Of a stretch of DNA of 64,000 nt, positions 8,701 through 17,100 are shown piece by piece. The position numbers were made by a program, and so were the translations under genes. The DNA comes from Deltaproteobacteria bacterium (GTDB taxonomy: Bacteria; Myxococcota_A; UBA796; GCA-2862545): assembly GCA_006226595.1 (NCBI GenBank), contig SBGP01000106.1, positions 1-64,000 on the forward strand, written 5' to 3'. The first letter of the stretch is position 1. Each line of letters opens with the position of its first letter. The notes beneath the pieces are model-generated. The model saw nothing but the letters and a program-made list of their open reading frames with translations. It searched no databases and was not told the origin of the DNA.

Positions 8701-8858
8701 CCGAGGACAACGAGGCCGAGCGCGAGGAGGCCCGCAAGGAGGGCTGGCCCGTGCCCCCCGAGGTCGCGCCGCCCCCGATCGGACCCGGCGGCCGCCCGAT
8801 GTTGCCGCGCACCAAGGTGATCAAGCGCAAGGGTGACGACCCGGGGACGCCCGAGTGA
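5754..8858 (+). CDS. AftB-like GT-C membrane glycosyltransferase with charged C-terminal tail
   Basis: This 1034-residue protein has an N-terminal domain of about ten membrane helices (roughly residues 28-490). The first outer loop reads WYIEDAAISFTYARN, with the acidic pair E53-D54, followed by GGERVEGFSDPLW. That pattern is typical of GT-C transferases related to mycobacterial AftB and Arn/PMT enzymes, which use polyprenyl-phosphate sugars on the outer face. A large soluble part follows, ending in a Lys/Glu/Arg-rich predicted coiled coil with repeated EAEQRRKER (about residues 940-1000) and a Pro-rich end. I chose the GTG with a GGAGGAG site. It overlaps the next, paralogous gene by 4 nt. 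Donor and acceptor are unknown. Confidence 0.8.
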   Translation: MSSRLQRISDAIGRVLPPWRRWSSRQRMHALLVFALMLASIGHQLVFVYWYIEDAAISFTYARNFAEGEGFVTYPGGERVEGFSDPLWVYLMILWEYVGVSGFTSSKVMGAVFGALCLPVSYLLAQEALRTHTSNQWWSDEPDHYGLIAPAYLAASAQFAIWNASGLENSLFCLLLAMGMWRTQIETRTNGWPTAALYFFGLSITRPEGILYAALGGFWAMVLSLMKHRSPALTVKWLAFFFAPFSAYQALRYSYFAWPFPNTYYAKLGDKDFLPFAWHARGWKYIRDWAHLLWHGYLLPVYLLGLIGKRPGAKLTVLGAVLVVLALMLPGPDLVKGFWPWRSFQIPSGWNETRVWLLLLLTSLLFVRGFGREGWRVRLLAGGMTFIALFFSLWSGGDWMKGYRWMSLLTVPMAVLFAVGSAQMAPLLGQVLAPVWVPLVTGLRVLARRGKLTRPQIRHGFVAAGVVALLGCVIGPNAYHSDWFARKPETGPFSVQKRVQYVNWVERRLHLLYRPTTFDVDMGANMYWSGNKIGDVAGLVDVPMGHHNYQTAFMKEYVFSELKPDFVHSHGGWASRSGVQNHPEWRERYFEIPGYPTGATGLHIGNWVKKSLFIDDRWPVDDTSGELSFGHGIRITGVDTHLPVAPDEHLYLEIGLKLDVLPEGKRDEDWEVRILAFISNGTRLHTWDLPPGYDWYRPSDMQPGETFHGRFSLKVPGNFEPGSYDLGLVVIGPDGAAPALLSAGEAAIHAGIEGFEPWMAKSEVRFPGAITVLPLTEALDQARAKVDDVVSLSESGDCEGAEAAWVEAQRRTTRRDGFARNHRDTATTALAGCYVARAEATEDQDERTKWLIAAKEHDHHHEGYKHLATRHGELLYQEGHIARAEIDSEEIVSEDWDRPYRLFTDSVLVDPSRSWSRRYAEEARDFRLGIDPISTAQAQKKREEEAEQRRKERAEAAEQRRKEREAAREAGEEGEPGEEGEGTEDNEAEREEARKEGWPVPPEVAPPPIGPGGRPMLPRTKVIKRKGDDPGTPE

Positions 8859-11443
8859 TCGACCGCCTGGACCTGGAGTTTCGCTCGCTCGACTCCCGGG
8901 ACCAGGGCCTGGTCTTCGGCACCCTGCTCGCCGCAGCGCTGTTCTGCATCCACTTCCTGCTGTACTCGACGTGGTTCGTGGAGGACGCGGCGATCAGCTT
9001 CGGCTTCGCGCGACACGTCGCCGATGGCTGGGGCTTCGTCACCTACCCGGGCGGAGAGCGGGTCGAGGGCTTCTCCAACCCGACGTGGACGCTGGCCCTC
9101 GCGGGCTTCTCCCTCATCGGCATCTCCCCGTTCGTCGCGTCGAAGCTGTTTGGCGCCGCCTGCGGTCTCGGCGCGCTCATGCTCTCGGCGGTGTGGGCAC
9201 GTGAGCTCATCGACGAGGAACGGCGCCACTACGCGCTCATCGCGCCGTTCGTGCTCGCGACCACGCCCAGCTTCGTGATGTGGTGCGCCTCGGGTCTCGA
9301 GAACCCGCTGCTGTCGCTGCTCGTCGCCGGTGCCGCCGTGGTCGGTCTCGCCGAGGTGCGCACGCGGACCCTGCCGGTGTCCGGTCTGCTGTGGGCCATG
9401 GTCGCGATGACCCGCCCCGAGGCCCCGCTGTACGCGGCCATCGGCGGCCTGGTCACCGGCGCGGGCGTGCTCCGCTCGCAGGGCGTCGCCGGGGCCGCGC
9501 GCTACACCGCCGGCTGGCTGGCCCTGTTCTTCGTGCCCTTCGGACTGTGGCACACCTGGCGCTACAGCTACTTCGCGTGGGAGTTCCCGAACACCTACTA
9601 CGCGAAGCTCGCCAGCGACGAGAACGACTTCCAGCCGTGGGGCTGGGACGTGAAGGGCTGGCGCTACCTGCGTGGATGGGCACTCGAGACGGGCCAGGGC
9701 TTTCTCGCGCCGCTGTACGTGGTCGGCCAGAGCGGCGTGCGCGACCACCGCGGCGCGGTCGGCGCGCTCATCGCTTCCCTGGCGCTGCTGCTCGTACTCC
9801 CCGGCGTGGAGTGGTTCCAGATCCTGCCGCTCACCCCCGACTCCGAGCCCGAGTGGCTGATCCACGGACGCGTCGTGTTCCTCGCCGGCGTGGTCGCGGT
9901 GGCGCCGTGGCTCGGCCTGGGGCGGCGCAGCGACGATGCTCGCGCGCTCGCGTGGTACCTGCTCGCCGCCGCCCTGTTCTTCGGCCTGTACAGCGGAGGC
10001 GACTGGATGGCGGGCTACCGCTGGCCGAGCCTGATGGTCGTGCCAATGGCCGTGCTCCTCGCCGATGCCGTGGCGGACGTGGGCGAAGTGCTCGACGAGG
10101 TCGGCAACAAGTGGGTGCTACGCCTCGGACTCGCGATGACCGTGGGACTGACTGCGGTCCTCGGCGCGGTGCAGTCCGGACGGCTGATCACCGGCCCCGA
10201 GACCTCGCCCTACGATGTGTTCGTTCGCGTGCGCCACATGCAGCATGTCGCCGACGTGATCGGCATCGAGCGGCCGAGCGCCGGCGAGATCGACATGGGC
10301 GCGCACGTGTGGTGGTCCGACTTCGAGCTCGTCGACCTCGCGGGCCTCCTCGACGTACCGGTCGGTCACCACGCCTGGCAGCCGCCCTTCGTCACCGAGT
10401 ACGTGCTCCGCGAGCGCCGCCCCGACTTCATGCACATCCACAGCTACTGGGGCCGCAAGACGAAGATCGCCAGCCACGCGGGCTTCTTCAACCACTGGGT
10501 CGAGGTACCCGCCTACCCCACCGGTCCCTACAACCAGCATCCGGGCAACCACGTGCGCCGCGACCTGCTGTTCCGCGAGCAGTGGGACGGCCCGTCCCGC
10601 GACCTGTGGCTCGGTAGCGCCGTCGAGCTCGTCGCTCTCGAGGTGCTCTCCGAGTCAACCGCACCGGGAGGCGAGGTCGTCGTCCGCCTCGCGACGCGCG
10701 AACCCCGTCCGCACGCGGACAGCCGGCTGACGCTGTTCCTGTTCGCCGACGGGGAGGTGCTCACCAGCGCCGACGCGCCCATCCTCTGGGACTGGGTCGA
10801 ACCCACGGACTACGTCGCCAGCGAGGTCGCGGTGACTCGCCTGCGCATTCCGATCCCGGCGGACGCAGCGCCCGGCACCTACGGCCTGGGCCTCGCCGCG
10901 TGGACCGACGGACGACGCGCCGTACCGCTCACCGCGGGCCTCCCGGCCGCCCAGGACCCCGTGTTCAGCCGCCACGAGCTGCACCTCGACGAAGTGGTGA
11001 TCGCTCCGGAGGACGAGGTCCGCGCGCGGGTCGAGGCCCGTCTTGCCGCCATCGGCGCGCACGCGGAGGCCGACCGCTGCGTCGAGGCCGACGCCGAGGC
11101 CATGGGCGTGCGCGACATGCGCCGGGGACTCGACGAGAGCTGGGAGTCCGCCGTGCGTGCGCACGACGCCAGCCGGGCCCGTTGCTGGGCGCGCCTCGCC
11201 GAGGCGAAGCTCGATGTCGACGCCATGCACCACGCGCTGCGCCTCGACCCCGGCGAGTCCGAGGTGCTCGCCGCCGGGCATCGCATGGCCGAGACCTTCC
11301 AGGCAAAGGCCAGCGAAGCGCGCAGCGCCGGCGACCTCGATGGAGCCTACGCGGCCCTGCGCGACGCGTTGATCTGCGACCCGACCCGCAGCTGGACCCG
11401 CCGCCACGCCGAGACCCTGCGCGACCAGCGCCTGGGGCTCTAG
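8855..11443 (+). CDS. AftB-like GT-C membrane glycosyltransferase, second paralogue
   Basis: This 862-residue protein is a tandem paralogue of the preceding one. It has the same first-loop signature (FVEDAAISFGFARH, E43-D44), the same VTYPGGERVEGFSNPTW continuation, about ten membrane helices and a soluble C-terminal part. It lacks the Lys/Glu-rich coiled-coil tail, which accounts for most of the size difference. The GTG start overlaps the upstream stop (GTGA). Both enzymes probably add sugars to a cell-surface polymer or lipid using lipid-linked donors; substrate specificity cannot be read from sequence. The soluble parts also align (WARRYAEEARDFRLGI-like ends), so the whole gene was duplicated. 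Confidence 0.8.
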   Translation: MIDRLDLEFRSLDSRDQGLVFGTLLAAALFCIHFLLYSTWFVEDAAISFGFARHVADGWGFVTYPGGERVEGFSNPTWTLALAGFSLIGISPFVASKLFGAACGLGALMLSAVWARELIDEERRHYALIAPFVLATTPSFVMWCASGLENPLLSLLVAGAAVVGLAEVRTRTLPVSGLLWAMVAMTRPEAPLYAAIGGLVTGAGVLRSQGVAGAARYTAGWLALFFVPFGLWHTWRYSYFAWEFPNTYYAKLASDENDFQPWGWDVKGWRYLRGWALETGQGFLAPLYVVGQSGVRDHRGAVGALIASLALLLVLPGVEWFQILPLTPDSEPEWLIHGRVVFLAGVVAVAPWLGLGRRSDDARALAWYLLAAALFFGLYSGGDWMAGYRWPSLMVVPMAVLLADAVADVGEVLDEVGNKWVLRLGLAMTVGLTAVLGAVQSGRLITGPETSPYDVFVRVRHMQHVADVIGIERPSAGEIDMGAHVWWSDFELVDLAGLLDVPVGHHAWQPPFVTEYVLRERRPDFMHIHSYWGRKTKIASHAGFFNHWVEVPAYPTGPYNQHPGNHVRRDLLFREQWDGPSRDLWLGSAVELVALEVLSESTAPGGEVVVRLATREPRPHADSRLTLFLFADGEVLTSADAPILWDWVEPTDYVASEVAVTRLRIPIPADAAPGTYGLGLAAWTDGRRAVPLTAGLPAAQDPVFSRHELHLDEVVIAPEDEVRARVEARLAAIGAHAEADRCVEADAEAMGVRDMRRGLDESWESAVRAHDASRARCWARLAEAKLDVDAMHHALRLDPGESEVLAAGHRMAETFQAKASEARSAGDLDGAYAALRDALICDPTRSWTRRHAETLRDQRLGL

Positions 11444-11450
11444 CTAGAGC
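11437..11450. terminator. Palindrome at convergent stop codons
   Basis: GCTCTAGCTAGAGC is a perfect 14-bp palindrome that contains the stop codons of both converging genes. It could fold in either transcript, but there is no T-tract, so a terminator role is a guess. Confidence 0.25.
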
Positions 11451-12037
11451 TCGGCCGCCGCGATCGGGGTGACGAGCAGTGCGCCGTCGTCGAGCCGCTC
11501 GGTTCCCGTCACGGTCATCACCGGGCGGGCATCGCCTTCGCGGAGGTAGATCGCGGTCCAGCTGTGGTCGAGGAACTCGCCCGCACCCGGGAGCAGATCG
11601 AGCAGCGCGTCCTCTTCGCCAGGCATCGGCGCGAGGTTGTCGCGGGTGGCGTGCTGACGCCAGCCCTCGGCGGTGAGCTGGGAGAGGATGGTCGTGGTGG
11701 CGCCAGCGAAGCGCGGCAGCTGAATGTCGACCACGCCCTCGACGAGCACGAAGTCCGGACACTCCCCGTCGGGAAAGCGCACGATCTCGGCGGCATCGAG
11801 GTCCCAGGTCGCGCGGAGCTCGACCGTGTCGCCGAGCTCCTCGAGCTCCGGATCCCACCGCGGCGTGCGCACACCGACCGGCATCTGCGTCATCTCGCGA
11901 GGGGTCATGCCGAACTCGGTGAGCTCGTCGGAGCCGAGCAGCGTGCGCTCACCGCCCACGCGGCAGTTGTCCACCGTGGGCGTCTCGGGCTCCGGGCAGG
12001 CTCCGCAGAGGAGCAGCATGGGGACGACGCGACGCAT
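11444..12037 (-). CDS. Hypothetical lipoprotein, 197 aa
   Basis: A signal peptide ends in the lipobox LLLCGAC. The mature part is acidic with two or three Cys residues and no recognised domain. It is a single gene that converges on the glycosyltransferase pair, with only the stop codons between. A divergent lipoprotein gene begins 130 bp to its right, so the two may share a control region. Confidence 0.75.
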   Translation of the reverse strand: MRRVVPMLLLCGACPEPETPTVDNCRVGGERTLLGSDELTEFGMTPREMTQMPVGVRTPRWDPELEELGDTVELRATWDLDAAEIVRFPDGECPDFVLVEGVVDIQLPRFAGATTTILSQLTAEGWRQHATRDNLAPMPGEEDALLDLLPGAGEFLDHSWTAIYLREGDARPVMTVTGTERLDDGALLVTPIAAAEL

Positions 12038-12167
12038 GCTGTGTCATAGCCCAACTCGCCGGGGAATCACGAGAAGCGCGATGACAAGCGCCTTTCCGAA
12101 CACCCGAAAGCGAGTGCAATGGCGCGCGAGCGCGTCAGGGGCGATGCTGATCCGAGATGGAGGCACC

Positions 12168-12764
12168 ATGACCCACCGACTGCTCCTCGCGAGTCTACTG
12201 ATCACCACCGCCTGCGGAAGTTCCGTGTCCTCGGAGGAGGAGGCCGAGCTCGCCTACCTCGGACTCGACGGCGCCATCAGCCGCGCGATGGACCTCGGCT
12301 TCCAGGGCTTCAACGCGGCGGACAGCGCGAACATCGACGCGCAGACCGGCAATGGCGACGAGTCCGGCACGATGACGATCACCGGCCAGATCGACCAGGG
12401 CAACTCGGACAACAAGGGCATGCGCCTGTTCGTGGCCCTCGAAGAGTACCAGGACCTCGTGGACCTCGACGAGGACGACAGCAGCGAGGTCTCGGTCACC
12501 TACTGGACCGACCCGGAGGGCGAGCTGCCGACCTTCGACCTGCAGCTGCGCAACATCCCCACGGGCACGCTCGAGGGCACCTTCGCCGGCACCTTCCAGA
12601 TGGAGGGCGACCTCGAGGGTGACGTGGTCCTCGACGTCGACATCGCCGGCTCGCTGCAGGAAGACGGCAGCGGTGGCACCGAGCGCGAGCCCGGCACGGT
12701 CACCGTCGTCGGCACCGCGGTCGGCCCCGGCGGCGGCGAGTTCGCGATCGACATCACGCTGTAG
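12168..12764 (+). CDS. Hypothetical lipoprotein, 198 aa
   Basis: I chose the ATG behind GGAGGC. The signal peptide MTHRLLLASLLITTAC ends in a lipobox, and the mature part is acidic and Gly/Thr-rich, with alternating patterns suggesting a beta-sandwich. No family recognised. Its 3' end is 6 bp from the stop of the converging aroC gene. Confidence 0.78.
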   Translation: MTHRLLLASLLITTACGSSVSSEEEAELAYLGLDGAISRAMDLGFQGFNAADSANIDAQTGNGDESGTMTITGQIDQGNSDNKGMRLFVALEEYQDLVDLDEDDSSEVSVTYWTDPEGELPTFDLQLRNIPTGTLEGTFAGTFQMEGDLEGDVVLDVDIAGSLQEDGSGGTEREPGTVTVVGTAVGPGGGEFAIDITL

Positions 12765-12770
12765 GCGTGA

Positions 12771-13877
12771 TCAGCTGCGCAGCGGCACGGGCGGGGGCGC
12801 ACCGACCTGCCCGCGCCAGCGCAGCCAGTGATCGGCGAGCACGAGGCACATCATCGCCTCGACGATGGGCACGGCCCGCGGCAGCACGCACGGGTCGTGG
12901 CGTCCGCGGGGCCGCACGGTCGTGGCTTCGCCGCGGTCGTTCACGGTGTCCTGCTCGTGGAAGATGGTCGCGACCGGCTTGAAGGCCACGGCGAGCTCGA
13001 TGGGCATGCCGTTGCTGATGCCGCCCTGGATGCCGCCACTGCGGTTGGTGGTGGTGGCGATGCCGCCGTTCTCCGGCACGAACAGGTCGTTGTGGGCCGA
13101 GCCCTTGAGGGCGGTGCCGGCAAAGCCCGAGCCCACCTCGAAGCCCTTGGCCGCCGGCAGCGAGATCATCGCCTTCGCCAGGTCGGCGTCGAGCTTGTCG
13201 AACACGGGGTCGCCGAGACCGGCCGGCACGCCTCGGGCCACGGCCCGCACGACACCACCCACGGTGTCGCCTTCGGCGCGGATCTGGCGGATGCGCGCCT
13301 CCATGAGCGCGGCCGCCTCGGAATCCGGGCAGCGCACGAGGTTGCTGTCCACGTCGGCGACGGTCACCGCGTCGGGATCGACCGCGGCGGTGAGCTCCTG
13401 CACGGTGTCGACCCAGGCGACGACCTCGACGTTGCCGAGGGACTCGAGCACCTGGCGGGCCACGGCCCCCGCGGCGACGCGCGCGGCGGTCTCACGGGCG
13501 GAAGAGCGCCCTCCGCCGGCCCACGCGCGGATGCCGTAGCGAGCGTCGTAGGTGAAGTCCGCGTGGCTCGGGCGGTAGGTGTCCTTGAAGTTGGCGTAGG
13601 CGCTGCTGTCGGCATCCTTGTTGCGGATCGCCAGCGCCAGCGAGGTCCCGAGGGTGCGGCCCTCGAAGAGTCCGGAGAGCACCTCGACCTGGTCGAGCTC
13701 CTTGCGCCCGGTCGTGAGCTTGCTCTGCCCGGGCCGACGCCGGTCGCACTCCGCCTGGATCCGCGCGAGATCGAGGGTCAGCCCTGGCGGACAACCGTCG
13801 ATGACGACGCCGAGCGCGCCGCCATGGGACTCGCCGAAGGTGTGGATGCGGAAGAGCTGGCCGAAGGTGCTGCCCAA
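12771..13877 (-). CDS. aroC: Chorismate synthase
   Basis: Converts 5-enolpyruvylshikimate-3-phosphate to chorismate, the last common step of aromatic biosynthesis, using reduced FMN. The 368 residues carry the family signatures: [19 protein letters not shown] near the N-terminus, [15 protein letters not shown] around residue 48, a central [10 protein letters not shown], and [16 protein letters not shown] with [16 protein letters not shown] in the C-terminal half. The length is normal for the bacterial enzyme. It stands alone here, without other aro genes, and diverges from the large synthase gene at 14115. Confidence 0.97.
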   Translation of the reverse strand: MGSTFGQLFRIHTFGESHGGALGVVIDGCPPGLTLDLARIQAECDRRRPGQSKLTTGRKELDQVEVLSGLFEGRTLGTSLALAIRNKDADSSAYANFKDTYRPSHADFTYDARYGIRAWAGGGRSSARETAARVAAGAVARQVLESLGNVEVVAWVDTVQELTAAVDPDAVTVADVDSNLVRCPDSEAAALMEARIRQIRAEGDTVGGVVRAVARGVPAGLGDPVFDKLDADLAKAMISLPAAKGFEVGSGFAGTALKGSAHNDLFVPENGGIATTTNRSGGIQGGISNGMPIELAVAFKPVATIFHEQDTVNDRGEATTVRPRGRHDPCVLPRAVPIVEAMMCLVLADHWLRWRGQVGAPPPVPLRS

Positions 13878-14047
13878 GGGGCCTCCAGGGCAGCCACATA
13901 CCGCAGCGACAGGGCGGTGTCAGTTCGCGCGTCCGGCGCGGCACGCGGCATCGTCGACCGCCTCCCGGCGCGTTCCGTGCGCAGTTGCAGGTCCCCTGTT
14001 CGCCGACGCCCCGCATCCGGATGCGCTCGGTCGCCAGCTTCGCGGGA

Positions 14048-14065
14048 GGTCACGCGCCTGTGACC
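14048..14065. promoter_or_regulatory. Inverted repeat upstream of the large synthase
   Basis: GGTCAC and GTGACC are separated by 6 bp, about 50 bp before the synthase ATG, and a -10-like TAGACT lies just downstream around 14088. No convincing -35 element was found. It could be a small operator. Confidence 0.3.
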
Positions 14066-14114
14066 GGCCAGCGACCGCCATTTGCGGTAGACTCGCGGGT
14101 CCCGCGGAGTCCCG

Positions 14115-17100
14115 ATGCAGACGGTCGTCAACCCGTACACCGACCTTCCTGGCGCGATGGCCCGACTCGACCAGCGCTCGACGCGCTATCGCTTCGACCT
14201 CGACGGCCTCCCCTGGGAGCTGCCGCCGATGGACGGCCTGCACCTGCCGCCGCGCCTGCTCGCGAGCATGGGCATCGATCCCGCGGTGTTCGACGGCCAC
14301 CCCGAGGCCGCCGAGATGTTCCAGTGGGCGGCTGGACTCGAGATCTGCCGCTCGTTCTCGGCCCTCGAGCAGTACCTCGTCGACTTCGTCGACGCCGAGA
14401 AGCCCGTACTCGGGCCCACGCGCTCCGCTCAGATGCTCTACGACGAGGAGATCAAGCACGTCGCCCTGTTCAAGCGCTACGCCGACGTGCTCCTCGAGGC
14501 CCACCCCGAGTGGGCCGAGCCCTTCGCCGAGGCCTTCGCGCCGACCGTCCCCGCGCTGCTGCATCCCTACACGCGGGATGCGTACCCGGACCCGGCGATC
14601 CAGCACTACTTCTTCTGGCTCAAGACCCTGTTCTTCGAGGAGTACACCCTCTACCTGCACGAGATGCTCAAGCAGGAGTCGGACGTGGTGTGCCCGCTGT
14701 GGCTCGAGGCGCACCGTTGCCACCGCCTCGAAGAGACCCAGCACGTCGTCACCGACCTCGCCCACGTCGAGGCCCTCGCCCTCGACTCGCTGACCCAGCG
14801 CGCCCTCGCGAGCACGTTCTGGGCACACCTCGAGGAGACCTTCGAGCTGTTCCTCGGCGTCGCCGCCTCCACCCGCATGGTTCGGGCCGCGTTCCCCGAG
14901 CTCGCCGACAAGCTGCCCGACCGCCGCACCCGCGAGCTGCCCGTGTTCGGTGAGCTGTTCACCCATCGTCTGTTCCGCGGGACTCGCCGCTGCGCGCCTC
15001 CCCCGCATAGCGCCCAGGTGCGCCCGCAAGCGCCCAAGCAGCTCGCGCAGATCGAGGGAAAGCCGCTCTCCGTGCCGGAGGGCACCCTGCACGACGCCCT
15101 CGACCGCGCCATCGCCGCCGGCCGCAGCGTGACCTGGGTCCGCGAGGGCGAGACCGACGAGCACGTGCCGCTCTCCGAGCTCGAGATCCACGCGCTCAAC
15201 GTGCTCGCCGCGCTGCACGCCGAAGGCCTGACCGCCGGCGACCACCTGGTGCTGCGCCTCGGCCGACCCGAGCACGCCATCGTCATCCTGTGGGCCGCGT
15301 TGCTCGGCGGCATCGTGCCCGTGCTCGTCGCCCCACCCACCGGGCGCGACGACGACATCGAGCGACGGTTCCTCGCGGTGCTCGAGCGCCTGGGCTCGCC
15401 CAAGGTCGTGTCCCGCGACGGGCGCTACGGGCTCAAGGCCGAGGACCTGCTCGCCCACGAAGCCACGCACCTGCCCGATCGCGCGCCGGTGTCCCCCGAA
15501 GATGTCGCGATGATCCAGTTCTCGTCGGGCTCGACGGGCAACCCCAAGGGCGTGCAGCTCACCCATCGCAACCTGCTCGCGAACACGGCGGCGATGACCG
15601 AGCACCTCGGCGCACTGCGCGAGGACGTGTTCCTGTCGTGGCTGCCGCTGCATCACGACATGGGGCTCATCGGCTACCACTTCCTGCCGATCGCCTGCGA
15701 GGCCGAGCAGGTGCTCATGCACCCGCGTCACTTCCTCAAGCGGCCGGGAGACTGGCTCGAGGCCATCCACCGCCACCGCGCGTCGGTCAGCGCGAGCCCC
15801 ACCTTCGGGCTCGAGACCACCACCGAGCGCGCCACCATCGGCAACATCGACCTGTCCTCCCTCCGCACGCTGCTCCTCGGCGCCGAGCCGATCAGCGAGC
15901 CGGCCGTCGATCGCTTCCGCCGTCGCTTCGCCGCCTCTGGACTGCCCGCGAACACCCCGACCCCGGGCTACGGACTCGCCGAGTCCACCCTGTGCGTCAC
16001 CGGGCGCCGGCACGACGACCCGGATCGCACCCTGCGCGTGGACCGCCAGCGCCTCGGCGTGCGCCAGCAGGTGCGCGAGGACGTCGGAGGTCTCGCGGTG
16101 ATCAGCTGCGGAACGGCACTTCCGGGTGCCCGCGTGCGCATCGTCGACGACGCGGACGGCGTGCTGCCCGTCGGCGTGGTCGGGCACATCCAGGTTGCCG
16201 GCCCCAGCGTGACGCCCGGCTTCTACGGCCCCGACCCGCGACCCGAGGACAACTTCTGCGGCGAGTGGCTGCGCACCGGCGACCTCGGGTTCATCGACGG
16301 CGACGAGCTGTTCGTCACGGGGCGCGCCAAGGACGTGCTGTTCCTGCACGGCACCAAGGTCGTCGCCCACGACATCGAAGAGGCCCTGCACGGCGTGGAG
16401 GGCCTGCACCCGCGCCGCATCGCCGCCTTCGGCTCCTACGACCCCAAGCTCGGTCGCGATCGCCTGTGCATCGCCGTCACCCTGCGGAGCCGCGAGCGCA
16501 GCGAGTCCGAGATCGTCGCCGAGCTGAGCGCGGTCGTCGCCAATCGCTTCGGCTGGAAGCCCGACGTCGTCATCCCCCTGCCGCCGAGCGAGATCCCGCG
16601 CACGACCAGCGGCAAGCTCCAGCGAAACCTGCTCCGCGCCCGCTTCGAGCAGGGCGAGCTCCAGGGCTTCTCGGAGTCCCGCGACGACGGCGACGAGGCC
16701 CGTCTGCGCCAGGTGCGCGTCGCGTGGGCCACCGCCCTCGGCAAGAAGCCCGAGGCCATCCCCGTCGACGAGGACTTCCGCGTGCTCGGCGGAAACTCGA
16801 TCCAGGCGGCCATGGTCCACGCGCTGCTCGAGGACGAGCTCGGTCAGCCAGTGCCGCACGAGGTGCTGCTCACCGCCGCCACCGTGCGCGAGATGGCTCA
16901 GGCCCTGCGCGCCCTCGAGATCGAGCCCGCCCCCTTCCCCGAGGTCGAGGCCGCCCCCGAGTTCCGCGAGGACGACGTCGCCGTCGTCGGCATCGGCCTG
17001 CGCCTGCCGGGCATCGACAGCACGGACGACCTGTGGGACCTGCTCGTGCGCGGCGAGGACCGCTTCGTGCCCGTGCCGACCGAGCGCTGGGACCACGCCG

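Noticed and set aside
14115-15000. Reading the synthase N-terminus as a separate oxygenase gene
   Set aside because: No stop, start or ribosome site separates it from the FAAL domain, and the frame is continuous.
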